Of a DNA stretch of 64,000 bases, positions 53,860 to 63,736 are shown in pieces. The translations under genes and the position numbers were made by a program. Numbering within the stretch: position 1 is the first letter of the stretch; each line of letters opens with the position of its first letter. The notes beneath the pieces were generated by a model, which was not told the origin of the DNA, did no database searches, and saw only the letters and a program-made list of their open reading frames with translations. Source of the stretch: Myxococcus stipitatus (lineage in GTDB: Bacteria; Myxococcota; Myxococcia; Myxococcales; Myxococcaceae); contig NZ_JAKCFI010000009.1 of assembly GCF_021412625.1 (NCBI RefSeq), positions 248,001 through 312,000 on the forward strand. The letters are read 5' to 3'.

Positions 53860-56316
53860 ATGGCCCACGACCTCCACACCCTCACGCACCTGCCCACGCT
53901 CGAAAACCTGCTGCGCGACGGAGGCGTGGACGCGCTCCTCTCCGCGCTGGATGACGCGCTCGCGCGCCTGCCACCCGACGCGCGCGCGCGAAGCGGGGAC
54001 ACCGGCCCCGAGTCCAGCCCCCGGACGTTGCGCGTGCTGCGCAAGGCGGTCCAGCTCGACGCCGAGCTGCTCCGCGCGCATCCGGAGACGCTGTTCCAAT
54101 GCCTCTACAACCGGCTGCGCTGGTTCGACGCGCCCGACGCCGCCGCGCACTTCGTGGAGGAAACGGGCCCCTGGAGCGCGCCGGACGCGCACCTGCACCA
54201 GCTCGCCGAGCACTGGCGCCGAGAGCGCGCCGAGAGCCGGCCCGCCCCCTGGCTCGAGTCGCTGCTGCCGCTGCGCGACGAGCTGGAGGGCGTGGAGCTG
54301 GCCCTGGGCCACGAGGCCCAGGTGCTCCAGGTGGCCTACAGCCCCAGCGGAGACCGGCTCGCCACGGGCACCTGGGCGGACGGCCAGAACGTCGTGGTGT
54401 GGGACGCGACCACGGGAGAGCGCCTCGTGGAGATGGAGGGCCACGAGGCCGAGGTCCGCGCCCTGGCCTGGAGCCCGGATGGCGCGCTGCTCGCGTCGGG
54501 CTCGAGGGCCCACGACGCCTGCCTCTGGGACGCGCGCACCGGGGCGCTCGTGCACGCGATGACGGGCCAGGAGGGACAGGTCACCGCGGTGGCCTTCAGC
54601 CCGGATGGCCGGGTGCTCGCCACGGGCAACCTCGGCTGGAAGGTGCGCCTGTTCGACGTCGCCACCGGCGAGAAGGAGCGAACGCTGAGCGGACATCAGC
54701 AGTCCGTGCTCGCCCTGTCCTTCCACCCTTCCGGGCGCTGGCTGGCCAGCGGGGCGTCCGACGACACGGTGCGCGTGTGGGATTTGGAGAGCGGCAAGCA
54801 GGTGGCCCGGCTCGCGGCGCAGACGTCCGTCAACTCCGTCGCCTTCAGCCCGGATGGCGAGTGGCTGGCGTATTCGGACCTCGACGGCCTCGCCCTCGTG
54901 GAGACGCGCGGCTGGACGCGGCTCGCGGAGCCGCTCGGGCAGAGCCGCTACTCCTCCATCTCCTGGCTGGGGCCCCACCGGCTGGGGCTGCTGGCCTTCA
55001 ACCGCGTCGAGGTCCTGGAGGCGCCGAGCGGCGCCGTCCTGACCTCACGGCCCTACGCACCCGACGGGCACGAGCGCTCCGCGAGCTTCCACCCTGGCGG
55101 CACGCGCTTCGCGCTCGGCGGCGCGGACGGCCGGGCCTGCGTCAGCGACCTCTCCACCCCGCCACCGCCCACCCTCCGCGCGGGCCAGCGGCCCGTCCCG
55201 AGCGTGTGGGGACACCCGGAAGGGCCCGTGGCCGTCGCGCGCACCCGGGGCGACTCCATCGTCATCGACGCGGGCGGGCGCGTCCGCGCCCTGCCCCAGG
55301 ACCCGGAGGAGGCCGTCGCCCAACCGTGGCGCGTCAGCCCGGACGGAGCGGTGCTGGCCTACCCCACGACCCGGTACGGGCGCCCGGCGCGCCGGGGCGT
55401 GCGGTTGCTCGACGTGAAGGGGCTCACGCCCGCGCGCGACCTGACGGCCCCCCCGTTGTCGAGTCGGAGCGACGCGGGCTTCGTCCACCTGGAGAAGCAA
55501 CCCGTGGCCTTCTCGCCGGACGGTCGGCTCGTGGCCGCCGCCATCGAGCCGGGCGCCGCGCGGGTGTGGCGCGTCTCCGACGGGGCGCTGCTGCACACGC
55601 TGCGCGGCCCGCCGGGCCCCATCGCCCACGTCGACTTCACGCCGGACGGCGCGCACGTGGTGGTGGGCTCCTCGGAGGACGCGCGCCTGCTGGTGCATGC
55701 GCTGGCGAGCGGCGCGCGCGTGCTCGACACCGACGCCGTCTTCCACCCCGTGCCCGCCTATGCCGCCGCCCGCGAGGCCCCGCTCATCGCCGTGGGCCAG
55801 GAGGCGGGCACGGTCGAGCTGTTCGACCTGTCCACCGGCGCCAGCCGCTCGCTCCGGGCCGGGGAGGAGCCCGTCATCGCGCTCGGCTTCACGCCGGATG
55901 GCGCGCGCGTGGCCGCCTGCGGGCTGGACCGGCGCGTGCGCGTCTTCGACACCGGGACGGGCGCGCTCCTGCACGAGCTGCCCCACCCGTCGCTCCCCCA
56001 CACCGTGGGCCTGGGTGACGGCCTGGTCGTGACGCGGGCCAATGACGACCACACGCGCCTCTTCGACCTCGCCACGGGCGCCCTCCGCGCGACGCTGGAA
56101 GGCGGCGCGGAGCCGGACGACCTCCTTCGCAGGCGCTTCTGGGAGCAGCTGAGCGACGGGCCCGTGAGCTTCCACCCCCGCCTCGCCCCGGAGACCACCC
56201 TGGCCCGCTTCCAGGACCCGCTGGACGAGGTGCTCATCCTCCAGGACGGCGTCATCGTGGCCCGGGGCCGGACGGCGAAGGACTTCCTCTACGTCCTCAA
56301 GCTCCACCTGGCCTGA
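53860..56316 (+). CDS. WD40-repeat protein
   Basis: 818 residues from the ATG at 53860; no strong ribosome site, and a TTG at 53821 is an alternative start. The first ~140 residues are helical with an unassigned role (TLENLLRDGGVDALLSALDD, LFQCLYNRLRWFDAP). Residues of about 145-480 and 490-780 hold WD40 blades, such as VLQVAYSPSGDRLATGTWAD, LAWSPDGALLASGS and VLALSFHPSGRWLASG; these may form two propellers. No kinase or caspase domain is fused. Intracellular scaffold is the likely role. The gene follows tkt by 72 bp but shows no functional link. Confidence 0.85.
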   Translation: MAHDLHTLTHLPTLENLLRDGGVDALLSALDDALARLPPDARARSGDTGPESSPRTLRVLRKAVQLDAELLRAHPETLFQCLYNRLRWFDAPDAAAHFVEETGPWSAPDAHLHQLAEHWRRERAESRPAPWLESLLPLRDELEGVELALGHEAQVLQVAYSPSGDRLATGTWADGQNVVVWDATTGERLVEMEGHEAEVRALAWSPDGALLASGSRAHDACLWDARTGALVHAMTGQEGQVTAVAFSPDGRVLATGNLGWKVRLFDVATGEKERTLSGHQQSVLALSFHPSGRWLASGASDDTVRVWDLESGKQVARLAAQTSVNSVAFSPDGEWLAYSDLDGLALVETRGWTRLAEPLGQSRYSSISWLGPHRLGLLAFNRVEVLEAPSGAVLTSRPYAPDGHERSASFHPGGTRFALGGADGRACVSDLSTPPPPTLRAGQRPVPSVWGHPEGPVAVARTRGDSIVIDAGGRVRALPQDPEEAVAQPWRVSPDGAVLAYPTTRYGRPARRGVRLLDVKGLTPARDLTAPPLSSRSDAGFVHLEKQPVAFSPDGRLVAAAIEPGAARVWRVSDGALLHTLRGPPGPIAHVDFTPDGAHVVVGSSEDARLLVHALASGARVLDTDAVFHPVPAYAAAREAPLIAVGQEAGTVELFDLSTGASRSLRAGEEPVIALGFTPDGARVAACGLDRRVRVFDTGTGALLHELPHPSLPHTVGLGDGLVVTRANDDHTRLFDLATGALRATLEGGAEPDDLLRRRFWEQLSDGPVSFHPRLAPETTLARFQDPLDEVLILQDGVIVARGRTAKDFLYVLKLHLA

Positions 56317-56331
56317 CGCGCGCCACGCGCC

Positions 56332-57168
56332 TCAACGCGAGGGCACCGCGCAGCCGATGCGGCGCGGGCCCACCGCCAGGTCGTCCAGCCACCAGTCGGT
56401 CGGCACGGACAGTCCCTGGTAGAGGACCACTCCCGCCTCCAGCACGGTGAAGTCGCGCCCCTTCTCGCGCGTCACCGGCCCGGAGACGGGCGGATCCGAG
56501 AAGACGAACCGACGCGGCCACGACAGCTCCACTCCGTCCAGCCAGACGCGCGGCTCCGCGGCCTCGTCCGCCCCGCCGCCCCCCGCGTCGAACAACCACT
56601 CCAGGCACGCCCACGCCCCCAGCACCACCGGCGTGTCCGACACCTGCACCCACTCCGGGAAGCCCGGCGGCTCCGGCGGGTGCCAGATGGCCATGTACTT
56701 CTCCTCGAACGAGGCCACCTCGTACCAGTCCAACGTGTCGAACGCGCCCCCCTCCCGCCCTGGCCGGGGATAGCGCGCGCTGAACAACCCCGCGTGAGAC
56801 CTGGGTCTCGAGGGAGCCGTGTAGACGTAGACCCTGCCCCACAGCACGGGACCGAAGTTCGCCGGGAGATTGAATCGCAGCGTCTTTTTCGGCCCGCCCT
56901 GCAATCCCTCTCTTCCCCCATGCAGGGCCTGAGCATGCAAGGCGTAGCGTCCACTGTGGGTGTGCGTGTCATCAACCTGCAACACGCCCTCGAACTCGTC
57001 GCGGTGCGGCACCCACCCCGGGGGCACCACGCCCTCCTCGAAGTCCCAAGACAGCGTCCCAGGCGGCTCATGCTCCCGAGCCCGCTCGGGCGCGCGAGAC
57101 GGCGACGCGACCTGGAGACAGGAGAGCAGCAACCACCACGGACTCGAGAGGAGGATTCCCGCGCGCAC
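56332..57168 (-). CDS. Predicted lipoprotein with jelly-roll (Cip1-like) domain
   Basis: About 278 residues from a GTG at 57168, chosen because it gives a lipobox LLSC at Cys17; no clear ribosome site is present. Residues of about 30-275 look like a beta-sandwich carbohydrate-binding domain of the Cip1/polysaccharide-lyase kind: SWDFEEGVVPPGWVP, RYALHAQALHG, LWGRVYVYTAP, ACLEWLFDAGGG, VWLDGVELSW and DWWLDDLAVGPRRIGC. No active site is recognised. Single gene, convergent with the WD40 gene 15 bp away. Confidence 0.68.
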   Translation of the reverse strand: MRAGILLSSPWWLLLSCLQVASPSRAPERAREHEPPGTLSWDFEEGVVPPGWVPHRDEFEGVLQVDDTHTHSGRYALHAQALHGGREGLQGGPKKTLRFNLPANFGPVLWGRVYVYTAPSRPRSHAGLFSARYPRPGREGGAFDTLDWYEVASFEEKYMAIWHPPEPPGFPEWVQVSDTPVVLGAWACLEWLFDAGGGGADEAAEPRVWLDGVELSWPRRFVFSDPPVSGPVTREKGRDFTVLEAGVVLYQGLSVPTDWWLDDLAVGPRRIGCAVPSR

Positions 57169-57353
57169 ACATGGACTGTAGCAGCGAACATCACAAAGCT
57201 CGGCGGCCGAGTAACGGATTCGGCCACACACACATCGCGTATGCCTGCGTTTACGAGCCCTCCCGTCATGGCCTGCTTCCTGCTCACCAGGACTCGCCAC
57301 CTGGAATGCAAGCCTTCGCACCCATGGTGGAAACCCCTTGAAAGGAACAGTCC

Positions 57354-59306
57354 ATGTCCAAGAGTGGCACTTTCGGTGCCCGTACCACGCCGTGGTTCGG
57401 GGCCGCACTTCTCTGTCTGCTCGTAGCCACCCAAGCCGCGGCGGCGTCCAAGGCGCCCGCCGGGACTCCTCGCACCGCTCCGCCCTACGTCGACCGGTGT
57501 GAGTGTGGCCCGCTCGACGTGGTGTTCGCCATCGACGACACCGGCAGCATGGGCGGGTCGCTCGCCGCCTTCCAGGCGGGCTTCGGCAACCTGCTGTCGC
57601 AGATCCAGGTCTCCTCCAACGGCGACTATCGCCTGGGCCTCGTCACCTTCAAGGACGACGTCACGGTGGTGCACGACCTGGCGGCGGGCAACGACGCCGC
57701 CGTCTCCACGTCCATCAGCACGCTGTTCGCGAACGGCGGCTGGGGCGCCCCCGAGGCGTCCGACGAGGCGCTCAACACGGTCATCAACAACCTGGGCACG
57801 CGCGCGGGGCAGACCGGCAACTTCTTCGGCTTCTGGCGCACGGGCGCCCGCCGCGTGGTCGTCCTCATCACCGACAACCTGCCCGGCGGCTTCAACGACA
57901 ACTACACCGGCCCCGCCCTGGCCAACACCGTGGCCGCCTCCGCCGGCGCCAACGGCATCCGCATCCACGCCGTCTACGTCCCCACGGCGGGCACGCCGGA
58001 CCCCACGGCGGTGAGCATCATGCAGAACTACGCCACCGCCACCAACGGCCTGTTCCGCCAGACGCTCCCCAACGGCTCCGACGCGGCCCTGGCCGTCCAG
58101 GACTTCCTGAGCGACTGCCGCCAGCCTTCCGACGTGTTCATCCGTGACACGGACGCGCCCATGGACAACGGCTTCGAGCCCAGCGTCGGCTCCATCTACA
58201 TGAGCCCCGACATCAAGGTGTGCAACAACGTCAACGGCTGCGTCACCTCCACCAACCCCGTCTACGGCTCGCCGAACAACTACGTCTTCGTCACGCTGCG
58301 CAACTACGGCCCGCTGCGTCCCACGGGCCCCATCGGCGGCACGCTGATGCTCTACTACCTGTCCGCGGGCGGCAACGCGCAGTGGGGCAGCGGCAGCTGG
58401 AACCTCATCAAGGCCGAGCAGGGCATCTTCCTGGACGCGGGCGAGACGCGCGACATCCGCATCCAGTGGCCGAACGTCCCGCTGCCGGGCCACTACTGCC
58501 TGCTGGCGCGGTGGGTCTCCGCTGGCGACCCCATGAGCTACCCCGAGCTCATCGGCTCCAACACCGTCACCAACACCCAGGCCAACAACAACATCGCCTG
58601 GCGCAACGTGGACGTCATCCGCATCCTCACCGGCGGCACCGGCAGCACCACGTACGACGTGCGCCCGCCCATCGGTCGCCTGATGACGCTGCACCTCAAG
58701 CCGGCGAAGGACGTGTTCGCCGGGGCCATCGTCCTCGACCTGAGCGACAAGCTGTATGCCGCCTGGAAGGCCGCTGGCGCCAAGGCCGACGGCCTGGAGG
58801 GCATCGAGGGCACGCGGCTGTACTTCGGCCCCGGCGGCGGCGCGCTGGGCCTGCGCACGCAGGAGAAGCTCGACGAGCGCATCCACCTGACCTTCAAGTC
58901 GGACGGCAAGGCCGGCGAGTTCCCGCTGCACGTGTTCGAGACGGACGAGGAGGGGACGGAGCTGGGTGGCGTGCGCTACGACGTCAAGGTCATCAAGCCG
59001 GAGACGGAGCCCCTCCGCGTGGACCTCGCGGCCCGGCGCATCCGTGACGGCTCCGTGGTGGAGCTGACCTGGCCGCACGCCGTGCACCACAAGGCCTACC
59101 GCATCTACCGCACCGACAAGGTCGGCTCCGGCGCGATGGAGGCCATCGGCGAGGTCGCGGCCGGCGCGGACGCCTCCGAGACGACGGCCCTGCGCTTCCA
59201 CGACGCGGGCGCCAAGGAGGGTCGGTTCCACTACGCGGTGGAGAGCATCAGCGAGGGTGGCTCGGTGCTGAGCGACTTCGTGGCGGTCGACCCGAGCAGC
59301 AACTAG
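57354..59306 (+). CDS. Secreted von Willebrand factor A-domain protein
   Basis: 650 residues from an ATG with AAAGGAA upstream. A signal peptide precedes residue 32 (LCLLVATQAAAASKA). The vWA domain (about 50-260) has the metal site D61-x-T63-x-S65 in AIDDTGSMGG, plus VVVLITDNLPGGF. About 265-460 is a beta-rich region with CARF-like or Ig-like strands (NNYVFVTLRNYGPLRPTGP, PGHYCLLARWVSAGDP). The C-terminus (about 560-650) resembles FN3 (AYRIYRTDKVGSG). Function: surface adhesion or metal-dependent protein binding. Two hairpins follow. Confidence 0.85.
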   Translation: MSKSGTFGARTTPWFGAALLCLLVATQAAAASKAPAGTPRTAPPYVDRCECGPLDVVFAIDDTGSMGGSLAAFQAGFGNLLSQIQVSSNGDYRLGLVTFKDDVTVVHDLAAGNDAAVSTSISTLFANGGWGAPEASDEALNTVINNLGTRAGQTGNFFGFWRTGARRVVVLITDNLPGGFNDNYTGPALANTVAASAGANGIRIHAVYVPTAGTPDPTAVSIMQNYATATNGLFRQTLPNGSDAALAVQDFLSDCRQPSDVFIRDTDAPMDNGFEPSVGSIYMSPDIKVCNNVNGCVTSTNPVYGSPNNYVFVTLRNYGPLRPTGPIGGTLMLYYLSAGGNAQWGSGSWNLIKAEQGIFLDAGETRDIRIQWPNVPLPGHYCLLARWVSAGDPMSYPELIGSNTVTNTQANNNIAWRNVDVIRILTGGTGSTTYDVRPPIGRLMTLHLKPAKDVFAGAIVLDLSDKLYAAWKAAGAKADGLEGIEGTRLYFGPGGGALGLRTQEKLDERIHLTFKSDGKAGEFPLHVFETDEEGTELGGVRYDVKVIKPETEPLRVDLAARRIRDGSVVELTWPHAVHHKAYRIYRTDKVGSGAMEAIGEVAAGADASETTALRFHDAGAKEGRFHYAVESISEGGSVLSDFVAVDPSSN

Positions 59307-59321
59307 TCCTCACTTGATGTC

Positions 59322-59349
59322 GCTTCCCAGGCCTCACCCCCTGGGAAGC
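59322..59349 (+). terminator. First hairpin downstream of the vWA gene
   Basis: A perfect 10-bp inverted repeat (59322-59331 with 59340-59349, loop 8) starts 15 bases after the stop codon. It is followed almost directly by a second hairpin. Confidence 0.6.
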
Positions 59350-59352
59350 CTC

Positions 59353-59386
59353 GGGGCCGGGAGCATCCTCGCTCCCGGCCCCTTCT
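59353..59386 (+). terminator. Second, strong terminator downstream of the vWA gene
   Basis: A perfect 12-bp GC-rich inverted repeat (59353-59364 with 59371-59382, loop 6) is followed by TTCTTC on the plus strand, the nearest thing to a U-tract among the hairpins in this window. Confidence 0.75.
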
Positions 59387-59810
59387 TCGTGAATCGGACC
59401 GCGACGTCGCTTCACGTGGCGTGTGCCGCGCGGTCGGCCAGATGAACCCCTTCCGCGCCTTCGCCTTGGTCGGTGGCTCGAAGGCGATGCGCGCCATCAT
59501 GTGTCTCCCGCTCCTGGGGACCTGGTGCTGGCCGGCGGCATCCGGGTGGAACAGGCCCGCGCGTGAGGGGCATCGTCCATCCGGCGGAGACGCGTCCCGG
59601 CGCGCCGTGACGGGCCACCGCGACGCCCCACGGTGAGGGCGTCTGGCGGACCGTGCAGGCTATGCCGCGCCCGCCGCGAACACCAAATGGTGCTTCGTGG
59701 ATGACCTCCATTCCCCACGACGCCCCACCGTCCCCGCGAGACGCAACTATCGTCGCCGGCCCTTCCGGGCGCCCCGCGTGCCCGGAGCCCGCGTCGTCAG
59801 GAGCCACTCC
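59387..59810. other. 424-bp intergenic region
   Basis: It lies between the vWA terminator and the LVIVD lipoprotein gene. Short open frames exist on both strands, but none shows a ribosome site, domain or biased codon use that I would trust. It should hold the promoter of the lipoprotein gene. Confidence 0.4.
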
Positions 59811-61424
59811 ATGCCCCTCGAATCCACACCCTTGCGCGTCCTGCTCCTCACCCTCCCCCTGCTCACGAGCGCCTGCTCGGAGACCGACGCCCCCACCCCC
59901 GAGCCCGAGGAGGAAGCGTGGGACGGGACCTATACGCCCCTGGTCGACCCGACCGACTGGGTGGACCGGGGCCCCTTCGCGCCCTGCACCCTCACCGTGC
60001 CCGTGGGCACCACGGTGGCGGACTGTGCCGCCCCCTCCCTCTTCGACCTCACGGCCTGCGACGGCGCGGCCCTCTCGAAGGTGGAGGGCCACGGCATCTA
60101 CCAGGCGTTCCTGCGCCCCACCGCAGGCGACTACGTCGACTTCGCCGGCATCCGCGTCCCCGAGGACGGGACGGCGGGCACGCTGAACTTCCGCCCCCTG
60201 ACGCACCAGCGGCTCTCGGAGGGCTTCGTCCTGTCGAGCCGGTACACCCTGGGCGGCGGCACCCGGCAGGTGACGCTCGTCGGCTGCGCCGCGCCCTCCG
60301 AGGACCGGGTGACGGGCTGCTACGCGCGCTGCGCCAACGACAAGGTCACCGTCGCGGGGACCTTCGACGCCGCCAGGATGACGTGGGGCCGGGATGAGCA
60401 GGAGTCCTCCGGAGGCTTCACGCCCCTGTCGGAGACCTTCGTCTCGCTCGGCCTGCCCGCCGACCTGTACGTGGCGCGAGGCCACGCCTACGTCGTGTCC
60501 CTCGAGCTGGGGGCCCGCTCACCCGGCGGCCTGACCGTCTTCGACGTGAGCGACCCGCGCCACCCCATCCTCCGCAAGCAGGTGACCATTCCCGGCGACG
60601 GCTACTGGAACGCGGCCTGGGCCCACGAGGACGCCCTCTACGTGGCCAGCGGCGCCGCGGGCGTGCTCGTCTTCGATATCTCCAACCCCGCGGACCCCAC
60701 CTACGTGCGCAACGTGCCCGGCGGCGCGCCCCTCAACGTCCACACGCTCTTCGTGGATGGCGACCGGCTCTACGCCGTGTCACCGGAACCCGTCGGCGAC
60801 ACGCTCATCTTCGACGTCTCCAAGCCGCTCGAGCCCAGGCTGCTCAACCGCTTCGTCGTGTCCGACGACGTCTCCAGCTATCCCTCCCCGCACGACTCCT
60901 TCGTGTACCAGGGCCGGCTGTACCTCAGCCAGTTCACCACGGGCTACGTGGTGCTCGACGTGAAGGACCCCATGAACGTCCAGGAGCTGGGCCGCTACAC
61001 GTTCGGGAGCGGCTCCAACGGCCCCATGAGCCACGCGAGCGCGGTGGGCACCTTCGCGGGGAAGACCATCGCCTTCGAGGGCGGCGAGGGCCCCGGCACC
61101 CACCTGCGCGTGCTCGACGTCACCGACCCCACGAACATCCCGCTCATCGGTCGCTACCAGCTGCGCGAACACGCCTCCATCCACAACATGGTGCTCGTGG
61201 GGAACCGGCTCTACCTCGCCTACTACCAGGAGGGCGTGCGCGTCCTCGACGTGTCCGTCCCGCCCCAGCCCCGCGAAATCGCCTACTTCAACACCTTCCG
61301 TGAATCGGACCCGTACCGCAGCGACTTCGTCACCGACGGCGCCATCGGCATCCGCGTCCCGGGGGACGGCCACGTCTACGTCGTGGACACCTCGCGGGGG
61401 CTGCTCATCTTCGAAGAGCCTTGA
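59811..61424 (+). CDS. LVIVD-repeat lipoprotein
   Basis: 537 residues from the ATG at 59811 with AGGAG nine bases upstream. The signal ends in LTSAC with Cys22. Residues of about 35-200 are a cysteine-containing N-terminal region of unknown fold. From about 210 the protein has LVIVD-type repeats forming a propeller: GLTVFDVSDPRHPILRKQ, GVLVFDISNPADPTYVRNV, TLIFDVSKPLEPRLLNRF, YVVLDVKDPMNVQELGRY, LRVLDVTDPTNIPLIGRY and VRVLDVSVPPQPREIAYF. No enzyme site is known for these. Probably a surface lipoprotein. The next gene starts 92 bp later. Confidence 0.88.
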   Translation: MPLESTPLRVLLLTLPLLTSACSETDAPTPEPEEEAWDGTYTPLVDPTDWVDRGPFAPCTLTVPVGTTVADCAAPSLFDLTACDGAALSKVEGHGIYQAFLRPTAGDYVDFAGIRVPEDGTAGTLNFRPLTHQRLSEGFVLSSRYTLGGGTRQVTLVGCAAPSEDRVTGCYARCANDKVTVAGTFDAARMTWGRDEQESSGGFTPLSETFVSLGLPADLYVARGHAYVVSLELGARSPGGLTVFDVSDPRHPILRKQVTIPGDGYWNAAWAHEDALYVASGAAGVLVFDISNPADPTYVRNVPGGAPLNVHTLFVDGDRLYAVSPEPVGDTLIFDVSKPLEPRLLNRFVVSDDVSSYPSPHDSFVYQGRLYLSQFTTGYVVLDVKDPMNVQELGRYTFGSGSNGPMSHASAVGTFAGKTIAFEGGEGPGTHLRVLDVTDPTNIPLIGRYQLREHASIHNMVLVGNRLYLAYYQEGVRVLDVSVPPQPREIAYFNTFRESDPYRSDFVTDGAIGIRVPGDGHVYVVDTSRGLLIFEEP

Positions 61425-61516
61425 GGAATCGACCACCTCCCGGTAACTGGGGTGCAATCGTCTCATCCCGGTGTCGTACACCCTCGGGCAAAGTCCCCCA
61501 CCCAGGAGATGGTCGT

Positions 61517-62992
61517 ATGCAGAGGACCCTGGCCCATGCCGGCATCACGCTCGGGCTCGTCGTGTGCGCGCTGGCCTCCGTCGCCAGCGCCGCGCCCAAC
61601 AAGAAGGCCGCGCTGGACCGGCTGGCCACGCAGTATCACCAGCTGCGCCAGTTCAACGGCACGCTGCTGGTGGCGAACGAGAAGGGCATCCTCCTCGAGA
61701 AGGCCTATGGCTCGGCGAACCTCGAGTGGCAGGTGCCCCATACCCTCGACACGAAGTTCCGCGTCGGCTCGGTCACCAAGATGTTCACGGCCATGGTCAT
61801 CCTGCAGCTGGTGGCCGAAGGGAAGCTCGACTTGGACGCCCCGGTGTCCAGGTACCTGCCGGACTACCGCAAGGACACGGGAGCGCGCGTCACCCTCACC
61901 CACCTGCTGAACCACACGTCCGGCATCCCCAGCTTCACCTCGCATCCGGATTACCAGAGCAAGATTGCCCGCACGCCGCACACCATCGCGGAGCTGGTCC
62001 GGCTGTACGGCAGCGGCGACCTCGCGTTCGAGCCCGGGTCGAAGTACGCGTACAACAACTCCGGCTACGCCATGCTCGGCGCCATCATCGAGACCGTCAC
62101 CGGCAAGAGCTACGCGCAGGCCGTCCAGGAGCGCATCCTCGCCCCCCTGGGCATGAAGGACTCCGGCTACGACGTGACGGCGACGGTGCTCCCCAAGCGC
62201 GCGAGCGGCTACGTGGTCATGCCGACCGGCTACCTCAACGCGCCCTATATCGACATGAGCGTGCCCAACGCCGCGGGCTCGCTGTACTCCACCGTGAGGG
62301 ACCTGTATCGCTGGGACCGCGCCCTCTACACCGACAAGCTGCTGCCCGAGCCGCTCGAGCAGCGCATGTTCACCCCCGGCCTGGGCAACTACGGCTTCGG
62401 CTGGCGCGTGAAGCCCTTCCGGCTGGATGACGGCAAGACGCAGGTGGCGACGCAGAGCCACGGCGGCGACATCAACGGCTTCAGCTCGTTCCTGGTCCGC
62501 GTCCCGGAGACGAAGGAGTTCGTCATCATCCTCGACAACACCTCGCGCGGAGACAAGATCCAGGACCTGGCCCTGGGCCTGCTGAGCATCCTCCACGACG
62601 TGACGCCCCGAGAACCCCGGCCCGGCATCGGCGAGGTGGTGCTGGAGCGTCTGGCGAAGGAGCCCATCTCCAAGGTCGTCGCGATGTACCGCGACCTCAA
62701 GGCCAACAAGTCCACGAAGTACGACTTCTCCCCGGGACAGCTCAACACCATCGGCTACATCCTGCTGCGCGACAAGCGATTGGCGGAGGCCATTGAAATC
62801 TTCAAGCTGAACGTGGAGGCCCACCCCCAGGACGCCAACGCCTACGACAGCCTGGGCGAGGCCTGGCTGGTGAGCGGTGACGACGCGCAGGCGCTGGCCA
62901 ACTACCGCCGCTCGCTGGAGCTGGACCCGGACAACCGCAACGCCGCGGACGCCATCCAGCGGCTCGAGCAGGCCGCGAAGCAGACGCCCTGA
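61517..62992 (+). CDS. Secreted serine hydrolase, class C beta-lactamase fold, with TPR tail
   Basis: 491 residues from the ATG at 61517 with AGGAG upstream. A signal peptide ends near residue 26. The beta-lactamase-fold domain (about 30-365) has S85-V-T-K88 (SxxK), Y179-N-N181 (YxN) and H315-G-G317 (HGG in place of KTG), the motif set of D-alanyl-D-alanine carboxypeptidases and esterases of the PBP-like family. The C-terminal ~110 residues are TPR-like (AEAIEIFKLNVEAHPQDANA, LANYRRSLELDPDNRNAADA). Substrate may be a peptide or ester; true beta-lactamase activity is unlikely. Periplasmic or secreted. Confidence 0.9.
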   Translation: MQRTLAHAGITLGLVVCALASVASAAPNKKAALDRLATQYHQLRQFNGTLLVANEKGILLEKAYGSANLEWQVPHTLDTKFRVGSVTKMFTAMVILQLVAEGKLDLDAPVSRYLPDYRKDTGARVTLTHLLNHTSGIPSFTSHPDYQSKIARTPHTIAELVRLYGSGDLAFEPGSKYAYNNSGYAMLGAIIETVTGKSYAQAVQERILAPLGMKDSGYDVTATVLPKRASGYVVMPTGYLNAPYIDMSVPNAAGSLYSTVRDLYRWDRALYTDKLLPEPLEQRMFTPGLGNYGFGWRVKPFRLDDGKTQVATQSHGGDINGFSSFLVRVPETKEFVIILDNTSRGDKIQDLALGLLSILHDVTPREPRPGIGEVVLERLAKEPISKVVAMYRDLKANKSTKYDFSPGQLNTIGYILLRDKRLAEAIEIFKLNVEAHPQDANAYDSLGEAWLVSGDDAQALANYRRSLELDPDNRNAADAIQRLEQAAKQTP

Positions 62993-63068
62993 GCGCACGG
63001 GGCGCGACACCCGCCGGGGGAGGACCACCGCGTTGCCCGGGGTCCTCCCTCTCCGTTAGCCTCGCGCG

Positions 63069-63584
63069 ATGGTTCAAGGGTTCGATACGGAGTGGCTGTT
63101 GTGGGGCGTCGTCCTCGTCACATCCATCGTGGTCCAGGCCTTCTTCCTCAAGGACAGCACGCTGCTGTGGTTCGTCATCGGCGAGCGCCAGCTGCTCGCC
63201 AGGGGCGAGCCGGCGGAGGCCACGGTCCTGGAGGTCGAACCCAGCAGTTGGCGCATCAACAAGCGCCACGTCCTGATTCTGCGCCTCCAGGTGCGTCAAC
63301 CGGGTCACCCCGCCTATGAAGCCAGGACGCGCACCACCCTCTCCGGCTCGATGACCACGGGCGTCATGGAGAAGGGAGTGACGCTGGAGGTGCGCGTCGA
63401 CCCGAAGAACCCCAGCCGCGTCGCCGTGGTGCGCACCCTCTCCTTCCCCAGGCCCCTGGGGGCCCTGCTGCCTCGCGCCGACAACGTGCAGGCCATGCGG
63501 GACCTCCAACACCTCCTCGACGAAGGGCTCATCACCTCGGATGAGTTCGAACAGAAACGTTCCGCCATCCTGGAACGGATGTAA
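63069..63584 (+). CDS. Membrane-anchored protein with SHOCT-type C-terminus
   Basis: 171 residues. One membrane helix (LLWGVVLVTSIVVQAFFL) at the start, then a beta domain of the DUF3592 kind (ARGEPAEATVLEVEPSSW, VTLEVRVDPKNPSRVAV), and a C-terminal SHOCT motif, LQHLLDEGLITSDEFEQKR. SHOCT segments bind or oligomerise; function is unknown. No ribosome site stands out before the ATG. Confidence 0.78.
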   Translation: MVQGFDTEWLLWGVVLVTSIVVQAFFLKDSTLLWFVIGERQLLARGEPAEATVLEVEPSSWRINKRHVLILRLQVRQPGHPAYEARTRTTLSGSMTTGVMEKGVTLEVRVDPKNPSRVAVVRTLSFPRPLGALLPRADNVQAMRDLQHLLDEGLITSDEFEQKRSAILERM

Positions 63585-63690
63585 CGCCTTCGCGCTCAAC
63601 CCCTGACATGTGACGACGGGCGCCATCCACTGGCGCGCCGAGGACTCGTGACATCCTCGACAGCCTGTCATTTCCTGTTACAAGGTCCGT

Positions 63691-63711
63691 CGCCTCACAT
63701 GACGTGAGGCG
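63691..63711. promoter_or_regulatory. Inverted repeat upstream of a small lipoprotein gene
   Basis: A perfect 8-bp inverted repeat (63691-63698 with 63704-63711, spacer 5) lies 25 bases before the ATG at 63737. It could be an operator, a 5'-leader hairpin or the tail of an upstream terminator. Confidence 0.4.
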
Positions 63712-63736
63712 CCTCCTCGAACCAGGAGTCGACATC

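Noticed and set aside
59421-59636. Short plus-strand open frame in the 424-bp gap
   Set aside because: No ribosome site, no domain and no sign of codon bias; it follows a strong terminator without a recognisable promoter.
61517-62992. Antibiotic-resistance beta-lactamase
   Set aside because: HGG in place of KTG and a TPR tail fit PBP-like carboxypeptidases or esterases better than class C beta-lactamases.
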